A DNA stretch of 64,000 nucleotides from Psychrobacillus antarcticus. Lineage in GTDB: Bacteria; Bacillota; Bacilli; Bacillales_A; Planococcaceae. This document shows, piece after piece, positions 16,614 to 24,823 of the stretch. The translations under genes were made by a program, and so were the position numbers. Below the pieces are notes generated by a model. The model was given only the letters and a program-made list of their open reading frames with translations, was not told the origin of the DNA and searched no databases. The DNA lies in NCBI RefSeq assembly GCF_029533155.1, contig NZ_JAIZDB010000013.1, positions 1-64,000 on the forward strand. Reading direction: 5' to 3'. How positions within the stretch are numbered: the stretch's first letter is position 1; each line of letters begins with the position of its first letter.

Positions 16614-17210
16614 TTAGCTTGATTGTTCCCAAACAGTTAATATTTTTTCTAATTGTTGTTTCGTTTCTTCTATTGTTCCATTGTTATAAATAACCGCATC
16701 CGCACCTTCTTCTTTCACTGATAAAGGTAATTGCGATTGAATTCGTAATTTGGCTTCCTCGTGTGTAAAACTATTACGAGCCATCAATCTTTCTAATTGC
16801 ATCTGCTCCGTTACCGTTATAACAAGAACTTTATCCACAAAGGATTGCAACCTACTCTCAAAAAGCAACGGTATATCCATAATAATGACTGGATGTCCCT
16901 GCTCCGCAAGATGACTCTTTTGAGCTAACATTTCTGCTCGAATAGCAGGATGAATAATATCATTTAATTGTTTACGTTTAGAAGGATTCGAAAAGATGAT
17001 CTCTCCTAATGTTTCCCGATTTAATGCTCCATCCTCTTGGATAACCTCTGTCCCAAAAGTCTCTTCAATCATTTTAATAGTCGGAGTACCTTTTTCAACG
17101 ACTACGCGTGCTACAAGGTCTGCATCTATTATGGGGAAGCCCATTTCTTTGAACATATTTGCAACAGTGCTTTTCCCACTAGCAATACTTCCTGTTAATC
17201 CGATAATCAT
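16614..17210 (-). CDS. coaE: Dephospho-CoA kinase
   Basis: 198 residues. Phosphorylates the 3'-OH of dephospho-CoA, the last step of CoA synthesis. P-loop GLTGSIASGKST at residues 4-15, DADLVARVVVEKG with the CoA-binding Asp, then IIMDIPLLFESRL and the LID arginines (ERLMARN). Length is typical. It is the last gene of a polA-mutM-coaE operon, 12 bp after mutM. Confidence 0.96.
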   Translation of the reverse strand: MIIGLTGSIASGKSTVANMFKEMGFPIIDADLVARVVVEKGTPTIKMIEETFGTEVIQEDGALNRETLGEIIFSNPSKRKQLNDIIHPAIRAEMLAQKSHLAEQGHPVIIMDIPLLFESRLQSFVDKVLVITVTEQMQLERLMARNSFTHEEAKLRIQSQLPLSVKEEGADAVIYNNGTIEETKQQLEKILTVWEQSS

Positions 17211-17222
17211 CTGGTTGCTCCT

Positions 17223-18095
17223 TTATTTCTGACATGCTGGGCAGTAAGTAGATGTACGACCGCCGATTGTCTTCTGTTTTGTTTTCGTTCCACAGACTCC
17301 ACATTCTTTTTTGCCATACATTTTAAGTCTATGCTGCATATTCCCAGCTCCACCGTTTATAGTCCGATAATCGGATATCGTACTACCTCCGTTTTCAATA
17401 CTATCAAGTAGAACAATTACTATTTCTTGAAACAACTGAATTTTCCGCTCTCTACTAATCCGTTTTACCGTCCTAGCTGGATGTATTTTCATACGAAATA
17501 ACGCTTCCGTTGCATAAATATTGCCACACCCAGATACGATATGACCATCCATGATAAATTCTTTTATTGCTTTATTTTCATATTTAGGCAACGCACTCAT
17601 ATGCAGATAATGATCTAATGCATGTTGATCGAAAGGCTCCGGTGCCATTAGCAATAAAGGAGGATAGTCTGCTTCTGTTTCTAACAACCGCAATTCGCCA
17701 AATCGTCGAATATCGGCATAGACTAACATGTCCCCCTCTTCAAAATAAAAAGTAACATGCGCATGCTTTCTAAATTTAGCTTCTGTTATCTCATGCAAAT
17801 TTTTCACAGAAAACCATGCTCCTGACATACCCAAATGAGATACGAGCATATGGGGGTTTCCATTTTTTAGCAGGTGAAAATAAATATATTTAGACCTTCT
17901 TTCTAAATGGTCAATCTTTGCACCTGGTAAAGCGAAACAAAACTGATCGACATCCAACCCTTTAATAATTGCTTCTTTACCACTCGCTTTGGATCTATAA
18001 ATCGTTTCAGAAACCTCCACAGATTTAATAGTCTTACCTGTAACAATAGGTTGAAGGGCGCGTAATACGCCCTCTACTTCTGGTAATTCAGGCAT
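17223..18095 (-). CDS. mutM: Formamidopyrimidine-DNA glycosylase
   Basis: 290 residues. Removes 8-oxoguanine and formamidopyrimidines and nicks the abasic site. The mature N-terminus PELPEVE supplies the catalytic Pro and Glu; the beta-hairpin Lys, an H2TH motif (GCGNIYATEALF) and a C-terminal zinc finger (CGVCGTKTKQ...YCPAC) are all present. It lies 12 bp after polA in a repair operon. Confidence 0.97.
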   Translation of the reverse strand: MPELPEVEGVLRALQPIVTGKTIKSVEVSETIYRSKASGKEAIIKGLDVDQFCFALPGAKIDHLERRSKYIYFHLLKNGNPHMLVSHLGMSGAWFSVKNLHEITEAKFRKHAHVTFYFEEGDMLVYADIRRFGELRLLETEADYPPLLLMAPEPFDQHALDHYLHMSALPKYENKAIKEFIMDGHIVSGCGNIYATEALFRMKIHPARTVKRISRERKIQLFQEIVIVLLDSIENGGSTISDYRTINGGAGNMQHRLKMYGKKECGVCGTKTKQKTIGGRTSTYCPACQK

Positions 18096-18107
18096 ACATA
18101 TAACCTC

Positions 18108-20735
18108 CTACTTCGTGTCGTACCAAGATGACCCGAAGGCATAATCCACTTTTAAAGGTACAATCAGTTTTATAGCATTTTCCATTACTTCTGGCACTAT
18201 TTTTTCTAGCATCGCAATTTCTTCCGGTGGTGCTTCAAAAATTAGTTCATCATGTACTTGCAGTAGCATTTTCGTTTGCATATTTTCAGTTTTTAATCTC
18301 TCTGCCATATCGATCATTGCTTTTTTGAGAATATCTGCTGCGCTTCCTTGAATAGGTGTATTCATCGCTGTACGCTCTGCAAAGCTTCTTAGATTAAAGT
18401 TAGAACTTGTTATTTCTGGCAAATATCTTCTTCGATTTAAGATTGTCGTAACGTAGCCTGTTTGTTTTGCATCATAAACGATATCATCCATATATCCTTT
18501 TACCCCTGGGAAGCTATTTAAATAATTCTCAATAAATATCGCTGCTTCTTTTCTAGTAATATCCAGGTTTTGCGATAAACCATAGTCGCTAATACCATAC
18601 ACGATACCGAAGTTAACCGCTTTGGCAGCACGACGCATATCGGATGTCACAGCTTCCTGCTCCACTTGGAAGACATCCATTGCTGTTTTCGTATGAATAT
18701 CTAAATCATTATTAAAAGCATCTACTAAGTTTTCGTCCTTAGACATATGTGCCAGCACACGTAATTCAATTTGAGAGTAATCTGCTGCAAACATTAGCCA
18801 CCCTGGCTGAGAAGGAACAAAGGCTTTACGTATCTTTCTACCTTCTTCTAAACGTACAGGTATGTTTTGTAGGTTTGGATTTATCGAACTCAATCGGCCA
18901 GTTGAAGTTAACGCTTGTTGATATCGTGTATGAATTTTCCCATCATCTTCATGGATTTCTTTTAACAATCCTTCAATATATGTCGAATTGAGCTTACCTA
19001 ATTGTCGATATATAAGAATTTGTTCAATTATTTCATGTTCACTTGCTAATTTTTCGAGAACATCCGCTGCCGTTGAATAGCCTGTTTTCGTTTTTTTAAT
19101 AGGTGTAAGGCAAATTTTTTCAAATAATATTACACCCAATTGCTTAGGAGAATTAATATTAAATGTTTCTCCAGCTAAAGTATAAATGTCTTTTTCAATT
19201 GCCTGTAGCTTAATATTTAGTTCATGACCCATTTCTACTAGTATTTGTTTGTCTACTAATACTCCATCAGATTCCATCGTCCCGAGGATAGAAGCAAGAG
19301 GTAGCTCTATTTCTTTATACAATGCGTATTGTTCATTCTCTTCAAGCTTCACTTCTAACTTTTCTTTTAAATCCCATATTGCCTTTGCTTTTCTAACTGC
19401 ATGTTCTGCAATTTTCTCGATTTCAGGCGTAGTTTTTTTAGCACCTTTTCCGTACACACTATCATTGGTCAGCAAGTTAAAGTAACCAAATTCTTTTGCA
19501 ATAGCGGCAACGTCCTCTGATGAAATAGCTGGATTTACTATATACGCTGCTAAAAGCAGGTCAAATTCAACTCCATGAACATTCACATTATGTTTTCTAC
19601 TCACTGCTTGTGTTGCTTTGGAATCGGCTAGGTATTTTTTATTCGTATCATTTGCTAACCACGAACAAAAATCAGCAGATTGAAAAGCTACATCAGCTGG
19701 CGCAAAATAACCTTTTTCTCCATTCGATAAGGCGACGCCTAATAGTTCGCTTGTATGGTATTGACCATCATACATTTCTAAATGGACTGCCATCACTTTA
19801 TCTAAAATAGTAGCATCTATTTGTTCGATAATCTCAAATGCGACCTCTGTAGTTTCTGATTCCTCTGATATATAGTCAGATTTTTCTAGAAGCGTTTTAA
19901 AAGATAGTTCCTTCCAAACTTCTATTACTTCCTCCATATTAGGTCCATTATAGGAAAGATCCTCAATAGTAACCTCTATTGGTGCAGCTGTTTCAATCGT
20001 AGCTAATGCTTTACTCATAAATGCTTGTTCTTCATTGGCAATAAGTTTTTCTTTTAACTTAGCACCACTCACTTGGTCAAGCGCCTTGTAAAGATTCTCT
20101 ACGGAGCCATGTTCCTTTAATAGCTTTATGGCTGTCTTTTCTCCTACACCTGGTACTCCAGGAATATTATCAGAAGCATCCCCCATTAAACCTTTCATAT
20201 CGATAATCTGTAGAGGGGTTAAACCGTACTTTTCAAGTACATGTTCCGGTGTGTATTTTTCAATATCGGTAATTCCTTTTCTCGTGATATATACTGTTGT
20301 TTTATCGGTAGCTAGTTGAGTTAAGTCTTTATCTCCGGTAACGATTACAACTTGCCGACCTTTGTCATCTGCTTGCTTACTCAAAGTGCCGATTATATCG
20401 TCTGCTTCATACATTTCTAGTTCGTACCGCTTTATGCCATACGCATCGATTAACTTACGAATATAAGGAAATTGCTCGGACAGCTCTGGTGGAGTTTTTT
20501 GTCTTCCACCTTTATATTCGCCATATGTCGAATGTCGGAAAGTTGTTTTACCAGCATCAAATGCCACTAATATATGGGTTGGATTTTCTTCTTCCATAAT
20601 TTTTTGTAGCATCATTGTAAAACCATAAACTGCATTTGTATGTATACCATGTTCGTTTGTTAGTAAAGGTAGGGCAAAAAAAGCTCGGTAAGCCAAACTA
20701 TTGCCATCTAATAATAGGATTTTTTCAGTTGACAA
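18108..20735 (-). CDS. polA: DNA polymerase I
   Basis: 875 residues. Okazaki-fragment maturation and repair synthesis. The N-terminal 5' nuclease (about 1-290) has LLDGNSLAYRAFFALP and the TGDKDLTQL and GDASDNIPGVPGVGEKTA metal/HhH segments. The middle 3'-5' exonuclease-like domain lacks the usual DxE metal site, as in other Bacillus Pol I. The polymerase domain shows motif A (DYSQIELRVLAH), the O helix (RRAAKAVNFGIVYG) and motif C (QVHDELIFEAP). First gene of polA-mutM-coaE. Confidence 0.98.
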   Translation of the reverse strand: MSTEKILLLDGNSLAYRAFFALPLLTNEHGIHTNAVYGFTMMLQKIMEEENPTHILVAFDAGKTTFRHSTYGEYKGGRQKTPPELSEQFPYIRKLIDAYGIKRYELEMYEADDIIGTLSKQADDKGRQVVIVTGDKDLTQLATDKTTVYITRKGITDIEKYTPEHVLEKYGLTPLQIIDMKGLMGDASDNIPGVPGVGEKTAIKLLKEHGSVENLYKALDQVSGAKLKEKLIANEEQAFMSKALATIETAAPIEVTIEDLSYNGPNMEEVIEVWKELSFKTLLEKSDYISEESETTEVAFEIIEQIDATILDKVMAVHLEMYDGQYHTSELLGVALSNGEKGYFAPADVAFQSADFCSWLANDTNKKYLADSKATQAVSRKHNVNVHGVEFDLLLAAYIVNPAISSEDVAAIAKEFGYFNLLTNDSVYGKGAKKTTPEIEKIAEHAVRKAKAIWDLKEKLEVKLEENEQYALYKEIELPLASILGTMESDGVLVDKQILVEMGHELNIKLQAIEKDIYTLAGETFNINSPKQLGVILFEKICLTPIKKTKTGYSTAADVLEKLASEHEIIEQILIYRQLGKLNSTYIEGLLKEIHEDDGKIHTRYQQALTSTGRLSSINPNLQNIPVRLEEGRKIRKAFVPSQPGWLMFAADYSQIELRVLAHMSKDENLVDAFNNDLDIHTKTAMDVFQVEQEAVTSDMRRAAKAVNFGIVYGISDYGLSQNLDITRKEAAIFIENYLNSFPGVKGYMDDIVYDAKQTGYVTTILNRRRYLPEITSSNFNLRSFAERTAMNTPIQGSAADILKKAMIDMAERLKTENMQTKMLLQVHDELIFEAPPEEIAMLEKIVPEVMENAIKLIVPLKVDYAFGSSWYDTK

Positions 20736-20754
20736 ATATATTCACTCCTTAATA

Positions 20755-20804
20755 ATAAAAACCGTCATTCCCTATATCTTACCATGACAGTAAGGGGAAT
20801 GACG
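20755..20804 (-). terminator. Terminator of hflKC
   Basis: CGTCATTCCCCT pairs across 20763-20804 with AGGGAATGACG-type arms, then a T-rich run on the minus strand. It lies directly after hflC and before polA. Confidence 0.75.
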
Positions 20805-20813
20805 ATTCATATA

Positions 20814-21794
20814 CTATTCTAAGTAACCGGATAGAATATTTGCATACGGTGAATTTGATGGGATGATGATCATCGTATCAGCTCCAATTGTTTTCTTATA
20901 CGATTCTAAAGTTCTGTATAGAGAATAGAACTCAGGATCCTTCGAGAAACTATCATTATAAATTTTGGCTGCCTCTGCTTCTCCGTCCGCTTCGATTAAC
21001 GCTGCATCTTTTTTCGCTTTAGCTAGCATTTCCCGAACTTCACGATCCGTTTCTGCTTCAATACGGCGTTTATCTGCATCCCCAGTGGAAAGGAATTTTT
21101 GAGCAATACTTTGTCTTTCTGAAATCATTTCATTATAAACAGACTGCTCATTTTCTTGCGGAAGATCTATCCTTTTTATACGGACGTCAATTACTTCAAT
21201 TCCGTAATTATCTTTTTTCAATAGTTCATTCACTTTGGTAGTTATTTGATCATTCAAGCTACCACGCGATGAATTTTCATCATTAATAATCTCACTGTAC
21301 TCTAATTGGCCAAGCTCTGAACGAACAACTGAGTAGATGAACTCTTCCATACGAGAGCCTGCTCCAACGAGTGTACCTGCACTTGTAATCATTTCTTTTA
21401 CATTTACTACTCTCCAAACCGCATAATTATCAATAATAATTCGACGCTTATCTTTTGTATTTATTTCAGCTTCGGATAATTTATAGTTCATTTGATATCT
21501 AGGTACAGTCGTAACAGTTTGGACGAATGGTACTTTCATATGAATTCCCGGAGTTTTCTTCACATCTTTAATTTCTCCGAATTGACGAATTACTTTGTAT
21601 TCCCCTTCTTTGACCACGTAGATATTCGCAAGAGCAATAATGAGCAAGACAAAAACTAGGAAGATTGCGAAAAATGACTTCGTATATTTTTTGTAATCTA
21701 TCGGTTTTTTTTCTTTAGGCGCTTTACTTGGTTTGCTATTTACTGTTTTAAACTTTGCTTCTAAATTAGAGAATGGATTTTTGTTGTCAGCCAT
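20814..21794 (-). CDS. hflC: HflC, SPFH-domain membrane protease regulator
   Basis: 326 residues. Stomatin/prohibitin-family protein that in E. coli forms the HflKC cage around FtsH. A Lys-rich cytoplasmic N-terminus of about 38 residues precedes one membrane segment (about 40-60), then the SPFH domain (VVKEGEYKVIRQFGEI...GIHMKVPFVQTV...IIIDNYAVWRV), a coiled coil (DKRRIEAETDREVREMLAKAKKDAALIEADGEAEA) and the C-terminal YANILSGYLE. Start and hflK stop overlap as TAATG, so the pair is translationally coupled. The long cytoplasmic tail is more than the E. coli protein has. Confidence 0.92.
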   Translation of the reverse strand: MADNKNPFSNLEAKFKTVNSKPSKAPKEKKPIDYKKYTKSFFAIFLVFVLLIIALANIYVVKEGEYKVIRQFGEIKDVKKTPGIHMKVPFVQTVTTVPRYQMNYKLSEAEINTKDKRRIIIDNYAVWRVVNVKEMITSAGTLVGAGSRMEEFIYSVVRSELGQLEYSEIINDENSSRGSLNDQITTKVNELLKKDNYGIEVIDVRIKRIDLPQENEQSVYNEMISERQSIAQKFLSTGDADKRRIEAETDREVREMLAKAKKDAALIEADGEAEAAKIYNDSFSKDPEFYSLYRTLESYKKTIGADTMIIIPSNSPYANILSGYLE

Positions 21795-22777
21795 TATTTT
21801 CCGCTCCCTTCTTCTTTTTCCGTCTCAGTTTCGGTTGGCGGAATCGTTTGTTTAGAAGACTCTAATGTTTGAAGAGGAAGATACTTCATCGTTCCACCAT
21901 CATCATTCATAATATATAAATTAGCATTTGGTAGAACGGCATCTAACGTTTCCATAACTAAACGCTGTTTTGTAATCTCTTTGTTATTTTGATATTCTGC
22001 GAACAGCTTATTGAAAAGTGCTACGTCCCCTATTGCCTGTTCTATACGGGCAGTTTTATAACCTGTCGCATTTGAAATAATGGCATCCTTCTCACCAATT
22101 GCTTCACTTAACTTTTGGTTTTTATATTTTTCTGCCTGATTTACTTTTGTATTCTTTGTTTCCTCAGCATCCGTTACTGCAGTAAATGCAGACCGAACTT
22201 CAGCATTTGGAAGCTCCACATCTTGTAGTTTCACTGTTAATACAGTAATTCCTATATCATACTTTTCTATTAGCGAACCCAATAAATCATTCGTATCACT
22301 TTCAATCTGTGCTTTCCCAGAAGTTAGGGCATCATCTATTCTAGAGTTCCCAATAACCGAACGGATAGATGCTGAGGTCGCATCATGAAGTAGCTCTTGT
22401 GGATTTTCCGCATTAAATAAATAGGATTTAGGATCTGTTATTTTCCATTGAACGACTAAATCCGTTAATACAATATTGTCATCCCCTGTAATCATTTTCG
22501 TATCCTTATCAAATGAGTCAATTTCTCCATTTGCTTTTTGACTGTAACCAAACTGTAGACTAAATGTTTCTTTGGAGAGTGTTTCAACTTTTTGTATTGG
22601 CCAAGGCATTTTAAACTTTAAACCTGAATCGACTATTGGTTCACTTGCTTCCCCAAATGTAATGACAATTGCTTGTTCTGATTCGTCAACTGTATACCAT
22701 GAAGTAAAAACTGCAGATATTAAGAGAATGCCAATTAAAGACATTGCGATGATCGAAAGTAACCTTTTAGTACTCAT
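21794..22777 (-). CDS. hflK: HflK, SPFH-domain membrane protease regulator
   Basis: 327 residues. Partner of HflC. One N-terminal membrane segment (about 7-28), then the SPFH domain (VDESEQAIVITFGEA...GLKFKMPWPIQKV) and a long helix with EAIGEKDAIISNATGYKTARIEQAIGD. The Gly-rich N-terminus of the proteobacterial HflK is absent, as usual in Firmicutes. The acidic Thr/Glu-rich tail is unremarkable. It heads an hflK-hflC operon. Confidence 0.92.
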   Translation of the reverse strand: MSTKRLLSIIAMSLIGILLISAVFTSWYTVDESEQAIVITFGEASEPIVDSGLKFKMPWPIQKVETLSKETFSLQFGYSQKANGEIDSFDKDTKMITGDDNIVLTDLVVQWKITDPKSYLFNAENPQELLHDATSASIRSVIGNSRIDDALTSGKAQIESDTNDLLGSLIEKYDIGITVLTVKLQDVELPNAEVRSAFTAVTDAEETKNTKVNQAEKYKNQKLSEAIGEKDAIISNATGYKTARIEQAIGDVALFNKLFAEYQNNKEITKQRLVMETLDAVLPNANLYIMNDDGGTMKYLPLQTLESSKQTIPPTETETEKEEGSGK

Positions 22778-22931
22778 ATCATTTCCTCCTTCTTATGTAT
22801 ACTACCTTTTACGGTTGAACTTGGTAATTAGTTTCAAAAATAATAGAATAGTTGTTTAATGGGTTTTTTATGAATAAAATTCTGAGCAGGTTTAGTTGGA
22901 ATAGAAAATTTTTTACATAATTGCTAATAAG

Positions 22932-22953
22932 AAAAACCAGGCAAACGCCCGGT
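22932..22953 (-). terminator. Terminator-like hairpin upstream of hflK
   Basis: ACCAGGC (22936-22942) with GCCCGGT (22947-22953), loop AAAC, then five T on the minus strand, about 155 bp before hflK. It would insulate hflK from transcription through the repeats. Confidence 0.6.
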
Positions 22954-22977
22954 CCTCTAAAAATAAAAACGTAGATA

Positions 22978-23113
22978 TGCCGTTGATTTCCGCTACGAGC
23001 GGACGCTTTCCGTGGGCACGGCTTCAGCCGCTTCCCTCGCTTACGCTCAGTCCAGGGTCTTCAGCTCGCGCTGTTCCCACTGGAGTCGCCGCTCTGCGCT
23101 CCAATCAACTAGG
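22978..23113 (-). repeat. Element A core, copy A4, without module D
   Basis: Reverse-oriented GC-rich core from ATTGGAGCGCAGAGCGGCGACTCC to GGAAAGCGTCCGCTCG...CGGAAATCA. The outer AT-rich flanks and module D are missing; the D site is occupied by an unrelated short stretch. Confidence 0.8.
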
Positions 23114-23129
23114 TCCACTTTATATAATA

Positions 23130-23475
23130 CTACCCCTAATTCAAGAGTCCGTTTTACCCCTCTAGTAACTTTGAATACGCTTATCATCAAAGCGATAGGC
23201 TATGCAGATCTACTAGTGGAGTACTACTCATTTAATTGATTGTAGTGGAATGTGGCGACTCCAGCGGGAACAGCGAGAAAGTCGAGAAGCCGCAGCGTTT
23301 AAGGATGGAAGGCTAAGTGCGCCACATCGTGTGGCAACGCCTTCATGACCAACATCCTGTTGGTCCGAGGCTGAGGCAACGCCCACGGAAAGCGTCCACC
23401 TGAAACGGAAATCAGTAGTATTTTCATTCATTTAATTCCCATGAACCCAGTGTTCGTACAATTTTATGTACTTTC
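23130..23475 (+). repeat. Element A, copy A5, with forward module D
   Basis: Left flank (CTTATCATCAAAGCGATAGGCTATGCAGAT, GGAGTACTACTCATTTAATTGATT in two blocks), core with GGCGACTCCAGCGGGAACAG, module D at 23311-23366, then GGAAAGCGTCCACCTGAAACGGAAATCAGTAGTATT and the 3' flank GTGTTCGTAC...ATGTACTTTC. It faces copy A4 about 20 bp away, giving a head-to-head pair. Confidence 0.8.
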
Positions 23476-23484
23476 ATCGCAAAT

Positions 23485-23510
23485 AAAAAAAGCTAGCATA
23501 AATGCTAACT
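23485..23510 (-). terminator. Terminator of the D-Asp-ligase-like gene
   Basis: AGCTAGCAT (23491-23499) with ATGCTAACT (23502-23510), then six T on the minus strand, 90 bp after the stop. Confidence 0.75.
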
Positions 23511-23597
23511 TTTCTAAGGTAAATCGTTTGGAAAAGGGGTCTTATTTAATGTAACAAATGATTGTTAATCTATTGTGAATAATTTGTAAATATTCCC

Positions 23598-24812
23598 TTA
23601 CCAATTATTATTTTTATACTTTTTATAATAATTAAATTGTCTTACAACTAAAAATAACTTACGTGTAAAATGCTTGTCCTTTTTATAGAAGAGAGGGTTT
23701 CCCCATTTACCGGACTTCAATAGCATTCTAACTTCTTGTTTAATCTCTTCATTTTCCACAAATTTCTTTAATACTATTTTAGGTACTACAGTAAACAAAT
23801 AGTGCTCGTTTAATAAAGTAAGTGATTTTTCCTTTTGGTAAATAATATCATCTACAAAATATCGAGCCATATTATGTCCAAGTGCAGTTGTATAATAACT
23901 AGATCTACCTTGTCTAATGTTAACCTCAAATACTTTAAACTTTCCATCACGCTCATCAAATTTTAAGTCGAAGTTTGCAAAACCGACGTACCCCACGGCT
24001 TCTAAAAAGTGTTGAAGCTTTGTCATCAGTTCCTCATTATATCGAGTAATAAGCGCTGTATAGTTACCAATAGCAGTAACCGTATGCTCTTGAAGAACCA
24101 CTTGTGCAAGGGTGCTAAGCTGAGCTTTACCTTTAGAACTCATATAAATTACTGAATCCCACATATACGTATCGTCCCCAGGAATATAATCCTGAATGAT
24201 TAAATCTTCCGTATAACCACTTGCGTTCACTTTGGCTAAAATCTCATCTAGTTCAGCTTTAGTCTCTACACGATACACTTTTTGCTGACCAGGAAACTTA
24301 TTTTTGTAATACATTACACCATTGCTCGGTTTTATGATTAATGGGAAGAGCACATCTTCCGTAAATGCCGCTTTTTTTGCACATGAGTAATAATATGTTT
24401 TAGGCGCATCAATGCCATGCTCTTCACAAAGCTTATAGAAATTCGATTTGACAAGAAGATTGTTCATTAATTCTTCAGACATATAGTTAAAAACATACAT
24501 TTTCTTTAATGCTTCGGCATTTTCAATTATTAAACGTACATAAAAATCATTTGTTCCTATTAACAGCAATTGTTTGTCTTTCGCTTTATATTTTTGTGCA
24601 ACTTCAGTAAGTACTTGAACAAAAGCAGATTTATCCCATAAATTTGGCTGAATCTCTATATGTTCGATAATACTGCTCCATTTAGTAAATGACATTTCTT
24701 CTTTACCTACTAATATCGGCTTTATATTGTATTCCTCGTGAAAAGAAATAGCCATATTATATGCATTCATGTCTGTCCCAATAATTATTGGGATAAAGGG
24801 TTGGTTATTCAT
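23598..24812 (-). CDS. ATP-grasp ligase resembling D-aspartate ligase (peptidoglycan cross-bridge)
   Basis: 404 residues. From memory it aligns along most of its length with Enterococcus faecium D-aspartate ligase: FIPIIIGTDMNAYNMA near the start, LLVKSNFYKLCEEHG, PLIIKPSNGV, the ATP-grasp stretch EDLIIQDYIPGDD, GYVGFANFDLKFDERDGKFKVFEVNIRQGRSSYY and a basic C-terminus. Such enzymes activate the beta-carboxyl of D-Asp and attach it to the third-position diamino acid of the peptidoglycan precursor. It begins 11 bases after phoR, with the ribosome-binding site GGAGG beside the phoR stop, so it is the third gene of a phoP-phoR operon. D-Glu instead of D-Asp is possible; a general carboxylate-amine ligase is the conservative call. 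Confidence 0.75.
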   Translation of the reverse strand: MNNQPFIPIIIGTDMNAYNMAISFHEEYNIKPILVGKEEMSFTKWSSIIEHIEIQPNLWDKSAFVQVLTEVAQKYKAKDKQLLLIGTNDFYVRLIIENAEALKKMYVFNYMSEELMNNLLVKSNFYKLCEEHGIDAPKTYYYSCAKKAAFTEDVLFPLIIKPSNGVMYYKNKFPGQQKVYRVETKAELDEILAKVNASGYTEDLIIQDYIPGDDTYMWDSVIYMSSKGKAQLSTLAQVVLQEHTVTAIGNYTALITRYNEELMTKLQHFLEAVGYVGFANFDLKFDERDGKFKVFEVNIRQGRSSYYTTALGHNMARYFVDDIIYQKEKSLTLLNEHYLFTVVPKIVLKKFVENEEIKQEVRMLLKSGKWGNPLFYKKDKHFTRKLFLVVRQFNYYKKYKNNNW

Positions 24813-24823
24813 AAAGACCTCCG

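Larger units (their letters stand above)
22778..23597. other. 820-bp gene-free region with two facing copies of element A
   Basis: Contains a terminator-like hairpin (22932-22953), copy A4 (minus, 22978-23113), copy A5 (plus, 23130-23475) and the terminator of the ATP-grasp gene. Open frames here come from the repeat cores and are not called. Confidence 0.7.

Noticed and set aside
22978-23475. Interpretation of the A4/A5 pair as an insertion sequence with terminal inverted repeats
   Set aside because: Only about 20 bp lies between the two copies and there is no transposase; the copies also differ in module D content.
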